Assembly (NCBI GenBank): GCA_036490515.1
Contig: DASXDU010000011.1
Span: forward strand, 991,351-1,055,350
Reading direction: 5' to 3'
DNA: 64,000 nt
Source: Palsa-1150 sp036490515
Lineage (GTDB): Bacteria; Myxococcota_A; Polyangia; Polyangiales; Polyangiaceae
In this document: positions 36,128-43,278 of the stretch, in pieces
How the letters are laid out: each line of letters starts with the position of its first letter
Position numbering within the stretch: the first letter of the stretch is position 1
Made by a program: the position numbers and the translations under genes
Notes under the pieces: generated by a model
Told to the model about the DNA's origin: nothing
Databases searched by the model: none
What the model saw: only the letters and a program-made list of their open reading frames with translations

Positions 36128-36713
36128 CGACGGGCGCCTGCACGTCACTCGCGTCGTCGCCCGCGGGGTCCTTCTCCGCCGCTTCGTCGAGGAGCGCGAG
36201 GCACTCCCTCCACTGCTTCGCGTCGCACGCCGCGCTCGCGCGCTTTCGCAGTGCCGCGGCGGCAACCGCGTCGCGGGGCGCGGTCGACGTGGGTGCGGGC
36301 TGCACTGTCGCCGTAGGCACCGTCGGCACGACCGGCGGCGAGGGCTCCGGCTGCCGCGTACCGTAGACGTACCCGCCCGCCGCAGCCGCTGCACCGGCGG
36401 CGGCCAGCGCGAGGACGAGCCTCCGTCGGCGCGCGGAATCCTTCGCGCGGTCCGCGACGATGCCCGGCCCCCCGGTCGGCACGGTCAACCCCGCGGACGT
36501 CGCACGCTCGTCGCGTGCCTCGCTCGTGTCGCGCGCGGCCTCCGCCCAGCCGGCCACTTCGTCCGGATCGACGCCCAGCTTCCGGAGCTCCGCCTCGAGG
36601 TCCGCGTCGCTCATCGCGGCGATCGCGCGCATCTCCGCGTCGTGCGCGGCGTCCTCGTCCGCCTGCGCCTCGACGACGGCCCACACCTCGTGGGGTTCGA
36701 GCTGCGGCGTCAT
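35823..36713 (-). pseudogene. Anti-sigma-factor-like membrane protein, 3' part scrambled
   Basis: The frame codes for 296 residues, but only the first about 190 look natural: an acidic N-terminal domain (HEVWAVVEAQADEDAAHDAEMRAIAAMSD), one membrane helix (RRRRLVLALAAAGAAAAAGG), a Pro/Thr-rich spacer and a TPR-like end (CDAKQWRECLALLDEAAEKDP). After about 36150 the residues become Arg/His-rich and non-natural, while another frame carries the remnant of a different family. Its ATG overlaps the TGA of the sigma-factor remnant (ATGA), the classic layout of a sigma/anti-sigma pair. No zinc-finger motif is seen. A deletion fusion is the simplest explanation. Confidence 0.5.
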
Positions 36714-37034
36714 CGCTTCTTCTTCCCCTCGTCCTCGAGCTCTGCGCGGTACATCTCGTTCACGCGGTCGCGCGCCCTCTGGCGCCGCTTCCTTGCATTG
36801 TAGATCTCCTCGATGGGAACGCCCAGGCGGGCGGCCTGCTTCTCGGGCTCGACCTCGCCGCGCGCGAGGAGGGCCAGGCGCAGACAGCGCGCTCGCACGC
36901 ACGCTGGACCGCCTCCTGCGCGTGGTCGCGCGCGGTCCACCTCCGCTTCTCCGACTTCGTGGACTCCTGCGCATGGCATAGAGGAACACCTCCTTGTAGA
37001 GGCGCTTCCACTGGCCGTCCTTCAAGTCGATCAT
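36710..37034 (-). pseudogene. Sigma-factor-like gene broken by frameshifts
   Basis: Three pieces in three frames read as parts of a small sigma-70-like protein. MIDLKDGQWKRLYKEVFLYAM starts at 37034; then KSEKRRWTARDHAQEAVQRA follows in a second frame; then LLARGEVEPEKQAARLGVPI and EEIYNARKRRQRARDRVNEM in a third frame down to the TGA at 36710. The last piece resembles the region-4 helix-turn-helix. The middle, which would hold the linker, is too short, so a deletion is likely besides the shifts. The stop overlaps the next gene's ATG. Confidence 0.55.
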
Positions 37035-37092
37035 CGCGGGTGCCCGACCCAGGGGCACGGCCGGCCGCACCCTAGGGCCAGACTTCCGTCGC

Positions 37093-38007
37093 GTGCCCGC
37101 AATCGTCCGCGGGATGGGCGCGAGCGTCTCGCTCGTGGGGGCGCGGCTTCGCGTGAGGGAGGGAGCTCTTTGCAGGAGAGGCGGGGCCGTTCGCCGGAGG
37201 GGCGGGCCCTTTTGCGAGAGGGGTCGAGCCTTCTGCGAGATGGGCTGGGCCTTCCGCGGGAGGGGTCGGGCCCTCCGGCGGAGGCGCCAGGTCCTCCTCG
37301 TCAAGGGCGTGCTTCTTCGCCTCACGGTCGGTGCCCTTCGCGGAAGGGCCACGGCCCTCTCGCGGAGGCGGGTGTTCCTTTCGCAAAGGGGCTCGCCGCC
37401 GAAGCAGAGGGCCGCGTCCTTCACGCAAAGCGATGCACCCATGAAGCGAAGGGGCGCAGCCTTCCGGCTCATGGGTGCGCCCATCTCGCCCATGACCCCG
37501 GCCATCCGGCTCATGACCGCGTCCTTCTCGCGGATGGGCGCATCCTTCTGGCAGAGACGCGCGCGTCTGCGCCGGATGGGCATGCCCACGAGCCGGATGG
37601 CCGCGCGTCTTCGCGGGATGGAGGCACCCATGAGCGAGATGGACGCGCGTCTCCGTGGGATGGACGCACCCATGAGCGAGATGGACGCGCGTCTCCGCAG
37701 GATGGGCGCGCCCATGAGCGAGAAGGATGCGCGTCTCCGCAGGATGGCCGCGCCCATGAACGAGATGGGCACGCGTCTCCGCAGGATGGCCGCGCCCATG
37801 AACGAGACGGGTACGCGTCTCCGCGAGATGGATGCGCTCATGAACGAGAAGGACGCGCGTCTCCACGAGATGGACGCACCCATGAGCAAAGAGGACGCGC
37901 GTCTGCCCCGGATGGGCCCTCACCGCCGGGCGCCGAGCCGGAAGAGCATGGCCGCGACGCTGTCGAGCAGCCGCTCGCCCGGCTCGACGTGCTCCGGAGT
38001 GACGTAG
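37093..38007 (+). CDS. Possible heptad-repeat protein encoded by the 21-bp array
   Basis: An open frame of 304 residues whose residues 25-276 are the heptad array. The predicted protein is very basic in its first half and Met-rich later (DARLRRMGAPMSEK). Support is limited to a third-position GC bias and a 4-3 hydrophobic pattern. There is no good ribosome binding site, and the last 88 bases run antisense into the four-helix-bundle gene. It could be a decayed or non-coding repeat. The minus strand also holds long open frames through the array, with a less natural codon pattern. Confidence 0.25.
   Translation: MPAIVRGMGASVSLVGARLRVREGALCRRGGAVRRRGGPFCERGRAFCEMGWAFRGRGRALRRRRQVLLVKGVLLRLTVGALRGRATALSRRRVFLSQRGSPPKQRAASFTQSDAPMKRRGAAFRLMGAPISPMTPAIRLMTASFSRMGASFWQRRARLRRMGMPTSRMAARLRGMEAPMSEMDARLRGMDAPMSEMDARLRRMGAPMSEKDARLRRMAAPMNEMGTRLRRMAAPMNETGTRLREMDALMNEKDARLHEMDAPMSKEDARLPRMGPHRRAPSRKSMAATLSSSRSPGSTCSGVT
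37165..37920. repeat. Array of 36 units of 21 bp (heptad-coding), with 42-bp super-repeat
   Basis: 756 bases with exact 21-base phasing. On the plus strand (frame from 37165) each unit codes for a heptad, roughly A-(L/F/M)-x-x-(R/M)-x-A. From about 37608 units alternate as RLRxMDA and PMSEMDA, giving a 42-base super-repeat of about seven copies. Hydrophobic residues fall in a 4-3 spacing, as in a coiled coil. Third-position GC is highest in this plus frame. No stop codon interrupts this frame or two frames of the minus strand, so open frames alone do not prove a gene. There are no spacers as in CRISPR. Confidence 0.85.
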
Positions 38008-38258
38008 CCCCAGGCGACCGCGACGCGCAGCGCCGCCCGCGCCTCGCTGTTGGACCCCGCGGCCGACGAGAAGCGCGAGAGCCGCAGGCCGCCTTCGCTG
38101 GAATTCCCCTCGGCAACATTGAGCGCGACGGAGCTGAGCGCCCGCCGGAGCTGCTCGCCAAGGTCGCGATCGCACTGACGAACGCGAGCAACCACCGGCC
38201 GAAGCACCTCGATCGCGTGAACGGCCGTATCGAAGAGCTGAAAGGGTGTGCGGGTCAT
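37920..38258 (-). CDS. Four-helix-bundle protein (23S rRNA intervening-sequence/Avd-like family)
   Basis: 112 residues. The family pattern is clear: FDTAVHAIEVLRPVV, LRRALSSVALNVAEGNSSEG and SRFSSAAGSNSEARAALRVA. Members are small pentameric helical bundles of unknown cellular role; relatives occur in 23S rRNA inserts and with diversity-generating retroelements. No reverse transcriptase is present here. ATG 38258 is preceded by AGGAGAG, so the start is well supported; ATG 38273 is possible. Its start region lies inside one arm of a 137-bp palindrome. Confidence 0.8.
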   Translation of the reverse strand: MTRTPFQLFDTAVHAIEVLRPVVARVRQCDRDLGEQLRRALSSVALNVAEGNSSEGGLRLSRFSSAAGSNSEARAALRVAVAWGYVTPEHVEPGERLLDSVAAMLFRLGARR

Positions 38259-38384
38259 CGGTCTCTCCTGCATGCCCCCCCCAGCGAAAGAACCGTGCCC
38301 TGCGCCTCGCCGATCGCACGCCACGCGGGGCGCTGGGCGCGGTTGTTTCGCGTCCGGCATGCAGGAGAGACCGATGACCCGCAC
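38248..38384. repeat. 137-bp imperfect palindrome with mirrored gene-start signals
   Basis: The outer 29 bases of each side (38248-38276 and 38356-38384) are perfectly complementary. The inner parts (38284-38310 against 38325-38351) pair over 27 positions with four mismatches, with a 14-base loop at 38311-38324. The left arm holds the ribosome binding site, ATG and first codons (MTRT) of the four-helix-bundle gene; the right arm carries the same signals pointing the other way, into the hexanucleotide array. As RNA or single-stranded DNA it would form a long hairpin. Confidence 0.9.
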
Positions 38385-38400
38385 GGCCGGCGAGGGCGGA

Positions 38401-38646
38401 TCGGATTCGGATTCGGACTCCGACACGGACTCGGACTCCGACCCAGACCCAGACTCGGACTCCGACTCCGACACGGACTCAGATGTGGACACGGACTCCG
38501 AGTCTGAGTCGGACTCTGGGTCCGAGTCCGGGTCCGGGTCCGGGTCCGAGTCCGGGTCCGAGTCCGAGTCCGAGTCCGAGTCCGAGTCCGAGTCCGAGTC
38601 CGGGTCCGGGTCCGGGTCCGGGTCCGGGTCCGGGTCCGAGTCCGCC
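38401..38646 (+). repeat. Hexanucleotide array coding for Ser-Asp/Ser-Glu/Ser-Gly
   Basis: About 41 copies of a six-base unit of the type TCSGAS (TCGGAC, TCCGAC, TCCGAG, TCCGGG). In the plus frame starting with the mirrored ATG at 38360 it codes for SDSDSD, then SESESE and SGSGSG runs; the minus strand also has an open frame of the same composition. After the array the plus frame becomes low-quality and runs against the pqiA gene, so no true protein is supported. The region 38385-38714 holds nothing else. Confidence 0.85.
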
Positions 38647-38714
38647 TCCGCCTCCCCCGCCCCCTCCGCGCCCGGCATTGGCCCAGCTCGTGCTCCCTTG
38701 CGCGCTCGCGCGCG

Positions 38715-40010
38715 ATGGAAGCGGTCCTCCTCGACGATCTCCCGCGTTGGCGCGAGTGCCGCGACTGCGGGCTCTTCCAGCGCCTGCCCGACCTACCCGA
38801 CGGAGAGGCCGCCGTGTGCGCGCGGTGCGACGCGATGCTCCGCAGGGTCGATTCCCGCTCCCTCCTGTTCGCTCGCCTTAACGCGGTGGGCGCGGCGCTC
38901 CTCCTCCTGCTCGCCCTGACGCTCCCCCTCGTCGAGCTGCACCTGCTCGGTCGATCCGCGCGCGCGACCGTGTTCTCGGGGCCGAGCGCGCTGCGCGACG
39001 AGGGCCTGCCGCTGCTGGCGTTCGTCGTGGTCGTCACCGTGGTGGTGGTCCCGGCCGCGAAGCTCCTCGTCGAGCTCGCCGTCCTCTTCGGCGTGGGCAC
39101 GGCGCACCCGAATCGCTGGCTCGCGTGGCTCTTCGGGTGGATGGAGCGCATCACGCCGTGGGCGATGGTCGAGGTGTTCCTCCTCGGGGGCTTCGTCGCG
39201 TACACGCGCCTCCAGGCGCTCGCGACCGTCCACGTCGGCCTCGCCGCCGCTGCCCTCGGCGGCACGATGCTGACCCTGGTGGCCGTCGACGCGACGATCG
39301 ATCGCGAGGCGATCTGGCAGTCGCTCGACGCAGGGTCGCCACGCCCGGGGCGTAACCGCGCCCCGAGGAGCGCGAGCGGGGACGCGAAGCTCATCGGCTG
39401 CGTCGCGTGCCGCCACGTCGCGAACGCCAAGGAAGGCGAGCGCTGCCCGCGGTGCCTGCACCGGCTCTCGGCGCGCGAGGGGGGCCTCGGTCGGGTCTGG
39501 GCGCTCGTCGTCGCGGCGGCCCTGCTCTACGTCCCGGCCAACGTCCTTCCCGTGATGACCGTCGAGCGCCTCGGGCGCGGCGGCCCGACGACGATCCTCC
39601 ACGGCGTCGTCGAGCTGGCGCAGGACCATATGTGGCCGCTGGCCGTCATCGTGCTGCTCGCCAGCATCGTCGTCCCGGTCCTCAAGCTCGTGTCCCTCAC
39701 GGCGATGCTCGTCATGACCCATCGCCGCTCCCCTTCCCTGCTCCCCGGGCGGACGCGCCTCTTCCGGTTCGTCCGCTTCATCGGGCGCTGGTCGATGATC
39801 GACATCTTCACGCTCTCGGTGCTCGTCGGCGTCGTCCGCTTCGGTCGGATCGCGACGGTTTCGCCCGGCACGGGCGCCGCGGCGTTCTGCGCGGTGGTCG
39901 TGCTCACCATGCTGGCAACGGAGCTCTTCGATCCGCGCGTCATGTGGGACGCCGCGGGCCGCGGGCAAGAGGCGCTCGAAGTACGGGAGGTGGCCCTTGC
40001 CCCAGGTTGA
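38715..40010 (+). CDS. pqiA: PqiA family intermembrane-transport protein
   Basis: 431 residues with two PqiA repeats. Each begins with a zinc-ribbon-like part (CRDCGLFQRLPD ... CARCDAML; CVACRHVANAKEGERCPRC) and continues with four membrane helices, giving eight. PqiA is the inner-membrane part of a lipid or hydrophobic-molecule shuttle. It heads the operon pqiA-pqiB-pqiC, overlapping pqiB by 14 bases. The start ATG 38715 lies just after the hexanucleotide array. Confidence 0.93.
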   Translation: MEAVLLDDLPRWRECRDCGLFQRLPDLPDGEAAVCARCDAMLRRVDSRSLLFARLNAVGAALLLLLALTLPLVELHLLGRSARATVFSGPSALRDEGLPLLAFVVVVTVVVVPAAKLLVELAVLFGVGTAHPNRWLAWLFGWMERITPWAMVEVFLLGGFVAYTRLQALATVHVGLAAAALGGTMLTLVAVDATIDREAIWQSLDAGSPRPGRNRAPRSASGDAKLIGCVACRHVANAKEGERCPRCLHRLSAREGGLGRVWALVVAAALLYVPANVLPVMTVERLGRGGPTTILHGVVELAQDHMWPLAVIVLLASIVVPVLKLVSLTAMLVMTHRRSPSLLPGRTRLFRFVRFIGRWSMIDIFTLSVLVGVVRFGRIATVSPGTGAAAFCAVVVLTMLATELFDPRVMWDAAGRGQEALEVREVALAPG

Positions 40011-41643
40011 TCCCCGGCCCACGACGGAGCACGAGACGGAGCCCTCGACCGAGCCCACCACGGCGAAGGTGAAGCGCCACGGTCGCCTCTCGCCGGTCTG
40101 GCTCATCCCCGTCGTCGCGGCCGCGCTGGTCGCCTACCTCGCGTGGACCTCCATCGCGAACCACGGCAAGGAGGTGACGCTCGTCCTCGGGACCGCCGAC
40201 GGCCTGACGCCCGATCAGACCACGGTCAAGCACAAGGCCGTGACGGTGGGGACCGTGCAGAGCGTCCACCTCGCGAAGGACATGAAGAGCGTCGTCGCGA
40301 CGATCCGCATGGAGGCGGGCACCGAGGGGATGCTGACCGACCACGCGCGCTTCTGGGTCGTCCGGCCACGCCTCAACGCAGGGGGCTTCACCGGCCTCGA
40401 GACGCTCGTCTCGGGCGCGTACATCGAGGTCGACCCGGGCGATCCGGGCGGCAAGAAGCGGACGGAGTTCAAGGCGCTGCCCGAGCCTCCGGGCCGGCAG
40501 TCCGACGAGCCGGGCCAGACGTTCGTGCTCGAGGCCAAGCGCCTCGGCGCCCTGACGAGCGGGTCGCCCGTCTACTGCCGGGACGTCGAGGTCGGCGAGG
40601 TCCTCAGCTACGACCTCGGCTCGGGCGTCGGCCCGCTGACCTTGAAGGTGTTCGTCCGCGCGCCCTACGACAAGCTCGTCCACCTGCACTCGCGCTTCTG
40701 GAACGCGTCGGGCCTGTCGGTGACATCGGGGCCCGCGGGGATGCGCGTCGAGGTCGAGTCGATCCAGACGCTCCTCAGCGGAGGGATCGCCTTCGAGACG
40801 CCCCCCGACGACGGCGGCGAGATCGCGCCCGAGTCGACGCGCTTCCGCCTCTACGAGGACAAGGCCGCAGCGGACGACGACTTCTACCGGGACAACATCC
40901 CCTACGTGACCTACTTCCGGACCTCGGTCGAGGGCCTGTCGCCGGGCTCGCCCGTGCAGATCGCGGGCGTGCAGGTGGGGAGCGTGACCGACGTACGGCT
41001 CGTCTCGCGCCCGGCCGATCACGGGCTCTCGGCGCGCGTCGCCTTCAGCCTCCAGCCCGAGCGTCTTCTGGCCCGGGGCGCCGCGAGCGACGCTGCGACG
41101 TCCGACGCCGTCCGCAGGGCGTTCACCGACCGCGCGATGCGCGTGACGCTCGCGTCGAGCAACCTGCTGACGGGCGCGAAGGACCTGACGATCGAGTACA
41201 CGGGGGACAAGCCCGCAGGCGACCTGCCGCGGGAAGGCGACGCGATCGTGCTGCCGAGCCACGGGGCAGGCATCGACAGCATGACGGCGTCGCTGGCCTC
41301 GGTCGCCGAACGGCTCGACAAGATCCCGTTCGAGCGGATCGGCGAGCACGCCGACCAGGTTCTCGCGAGCCTCCAGCACATCGCCGCCGCGGTCGACGCC
41401 GACGCCGTGCCTGCCCTCGCGCAGCTCCCGGGCATCGCGACGCAGATGTCGCTCGTCGCCCACGACGCCAGCGGGACGCTCGGGCCCGGCGGCTACGGTC
41501 CCAACTCGGACTTCCAGCACGACATCGAGCGCATGATGCGCGAGGTGAACGACGCCGCCCGCAGCGTACGCGCCCTCACCGAGTACCTCGATCGGCATCC
41601 GGAGGCGCTCCTCCGGGGAAGGGCCGAGAGGCAGGGGCGATGA
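39997..41643 (+). CDS. pqiB: PqiB, MCE/MlaD-domain transport protein
   Basis: 548 residues. A single N-terminal membrane helix (LSPVWLIPVVAAALVAYLAW) is followed by three MCE (MlaD) domains, seen at VTLVLGTADGLTPDQTTVKHKAVTVG, KRLGALTSGSPVYCRDVEVGEV and TSVEGLSPGSPVQIAGVQVGSV, then a helical C-terminal needle region. PqiB forms a periplasm-spanning tube. TTG 39997 is chosen because GGGAGGTGG lies just before it. Its TGA overlaps the pqiC ATG (ATGA). Confidence 0.92.
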   Translation: MPQVDPRPTTEHETEPSTEPTTAKVKRHGRLSPVWLIPVVAAALVAYLAWTSIANHGKEVTLVLGTADGLTPDQTTVKHKAVTVGTVQSVHLAKDMKSVVATIRMEAGTEGMLTDHARFWVVRPRLNAGGFTGLETLVSGAYIEVDPGDPGGKKRTEFKALPEPPGRQSDEPGQTFVLEAKRLGALTSGSPVYCRDVEVGEVLSYDLGSGVGPLTLKVFVRAPYDKLVHLHSRFWNASGLSVTSGPAGMRVEVESIQTLLSGGIAFETPPDDGGEIAPESTRFRLYEDKAAADDDFYRDNIPYVTYFRTSVEGLSPGSPVQIAGVQVGSVTDVRLVSRPADHGLSARVAFSLQPERLLARGAASDAATSDAVRRAFTDRAMRVTLASSNLLTGAKDLTIEYTGDKPAGDLPREGDAIVLPSHGAGIDSMTASLASVAERLDKIPFERIGEHADQVLASLQHIAAAVDADAVPALAQLPGIATQMSLVAHDASGTLGPGGYGPNSDFQHDIERMMREVNDAARSVRALTEYLDRHPEALLRGRAERQGR

Positions 41644-42272
41644 GCCGCAGCCCGTGGGCCGTCCTCGTCGTGCTGGCCGCGTGGGCCGCGTGCGCGAGCG
41701 GATGCGGGTCCTCGCCCCCGTCGACCTACTACGCGCTGTCTCCCACGAACGGCAGCGCGCAGCCTTCCCTCGTCCGCACCGTCGAGCTGCGGCGTCCCGG
41801 CATCGCCGGGTACCTCGATCGGCCCGAGATCGTCGAGCGCATCGTGGACCACCGCCTGCGCGTGGCCGACACGCAGCGCTGGGCCTCGCCGCTCGACGAG
41901 ATGCTCGGGCGCGTCCTCGCGCAGGACCTCGAGCAGCGGCTCGCGGGGAGCGTCGTCTTCACCGAGGACGGCGCGATCACGGCCGACGCGGACGCGACGG
42001 TCGAGATCGACGTGCGCGAGCTCGGCATCGGCGACGACGGCCGGGTGAGCCTCGTGGCGGAGCTGGCCGTGGAGAAGGGCGCCTCGCACGTGCCAGCCGC
42101 GACGCGCGCCATCCGCCTCGAGGGCCGAGAGAGAGGCGCCTCGACGTCCGCCCTCGTCGCCACGATGAGCGATCTGGTGGGCCAGCTGGCCGACCAGGTC
42201 GCGGACCTCGTGGCAGGGCGGCCCGGCGCGTCCGGAACCGAGGGCGCGAGCCGGGCCGCTCGCGCGCGGTGA
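41640..42272 (+). CDS. pqiC: PqiC, outer-membrane lipoprotein
   Basis: 210 residues. The leader AVLVVLAAWAACASGC ends in a lipobox. The ABC-type transport auxiliary (PqiC/YmbA) domain shows PPSTYYALSP, IAGYLDRPEIVERI and RWASPLDEMLGRVLAQDLEQRL. It is thought to receive the PqiB tube at the outer membrane. ATG 41640 overlaps the pqiB stop, so translation is coupled. Confidence 0.9.
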   Translation: MSRSPWAVLVVLAAWAACASGCGSSPPSTYYALSPTNGSAQPSLVRTVELRRPGIAGYLDRPEIVERIVDHRLRVADTQRWASPLDEMLGRVLAQDLEQRLAGSVVFTEDGAITADADATVEIDVRELGIGDDGRVSLVAELAVEKGASHVPAATRAIRLEGRERGASTSALVATMSDLVGQLADQVADLVAGRPGASGTEGASRAARAR

Positions 42273-42292
42273 CTTCGCGGCGTGACCGTGCC

Positions 42293-42311
42293 CCGCGCCG
42301 TGACGGCGCGG
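42293..42311. terminator. Possible bidirectional terminator hairpin
   Basis: CCGCGCCG, loop TGA, CGGCGCGG: a perfect eight-base stem between the convergent ends of pqiC and the citryl-CoA-lyase-like gene. No T-run follows on either strand, so intrinsic termination is uncertain. Confidence 0.4.
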
Positions 42312-42322
42312 CGTGCCCGGAC

Positions 42323-43273
42323 CTACCGGCGCTCGACGACGAAGGCGTGGTGGGCCAGGAGGGGGACCACGAAATAGAGCGCGCAGAACGCGGCCGCGCC
42401 GGCCGGCGCGAAGCCCATGTCGCGCATGATGGCCCCCTGGATGCCCGCGGAGTTGACGGCGAGCCCTTTTGACTCGCGAAGGGCGCGCTCGATCGCCAGC
42501 GCGAGCCGGACGCTGGCGCCCGACCCTCGCCCGAACCGCCTGGCCAGCCGCAAGGCGTGCGGCACACGCTCGTCGGGACCGAGCACGGGCCGCCCGAAGC
42601 CCGCGAAGCGGCGGCCGGCTCGGAGTCGTGCTTCGACGAAGGCGGCGACGGGTGTCCCTCCATCCACCGCCGCCTGCGCCTCGTCGAGGATCCGCATGAA
42701 CGCGGCCACCGGTTCGACGGTGATGTTCGGCGTGAAGAGCGCCGCGATCCCGCCGACGAGGGACCGCGCGAGCGGAGCTCCCCGGCGGGCGATGCGCCGC
42801 GTGACGGCGAGGGGCCAGATGCGTGGATCGAGGAGCTGCGTGTTAACGCCCAGGTGCTCGAGGAGCGTCGCGTCGCGCCGCGACAGCCGCAGCCCCGCGA
42901 TCGACCACGCAGCCACCTGGAAGAACGTGTGCCTCCCGAGAAGCTCGCCGTAGAGAAGCCTGCCGCGGATCTCGTGGTCCTTGCGATCGGGACGAGCACG
43001 CGCCAGCTCGGGTTCGTACACCATGCCGGCCGGCAGCGGCGCGGGACGGCGGGCGTCGCGTCGTGCGTCGCGGATCGCGAGCCGGGTGAGGTCCTTCCGG
43101 AGCTCGGTCAATCGGTCGAGGGCATCGTCGATCGACGAGGCGCCGAGCGTCGCCAGTGCGGCGGCCAGCATCTCGGTGGGCTCGGCCCCCGTGACCCGGG
43201 CGAGCCGCGCGTTCTCCACGGCCCCCCTTCGCCCCGAAGGCGCCTTGGCCGCTGCGCGCCGTACCCGCGCCAT
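42323..43273 (-). CDS. Citrate-synthase-family, citryl-CoA-lyase-like protein
   Basis: 316 residues. The C-terminal half follows the citrate synthase fold: AGFGRPVLGPDERVPHALRLARRF, then SKGLAVNSAGIQGAIMRDMGFAP and LLAHHAFVVER. The order NSAGIQGAIM..LGF resembles citryl-CoA lyases rather than citrate synthase. In known members the catalytic histidine sits in GFGH; here it is GFGR. The aspartate of citrate synthase is also absent, as in lyases. Activity is therefore in doubt. It lies five bases after the ATPase-domain gene and is probably co-transcribed with it. Confidence 0.6.
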   Translation of the reverse strand: MARVRRAAAKAPSGRRGAVENARLARVTGAEPTEMLAAALATLGASSIDDALDRLTELRKDLTRLAIRDARRDARRPAPLPAGMVYEPELARARPDRKDHEIRGRLLYGELLGRHTFFQVAAWSIAGLRLSRRDATLLEHLGVNTQLLDPRIWPLAVTRRIARRGAPLARSLVGGIAALFTPNITVEPVAAFMRILDEAQAAVDGGTPVAAFVEARLRAGRRFAGFGRPVLGPDERVPHALRLARRFGRGSGASVRLALAIERALRESKGLAVNSAGIQGAIMRDMGFAPAGAAAFCALYFVVPLLAHHAFVVERR

Positions 43274-43278
43274 GCCGC

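Noticed and set aside
37165..37920. CRISPR-like regular repeat
   Set aside because: Units are directly adjacent with no unique spacers, and no cas gene is present.
37920..38258. Diversity-generating retroelement suggested by the Avd-like four-helix-bundle gene
   Set aside because: No reverse transcriptase and no template/variable repeat pair with A-to-N changes are seen nearby.
38385..38919. Sdr-type surface protein from the Ser-Asp array
   Set aside because: No signal peptide or anchor, and the frame continues as an out-of-frame shadow of pqiA.
39940..41598. Minus-strand open frame of about 550 residues across pqiB
   Set aside because: It is an antisense shadow; pqiB on the plus strand has clear MCE domains.
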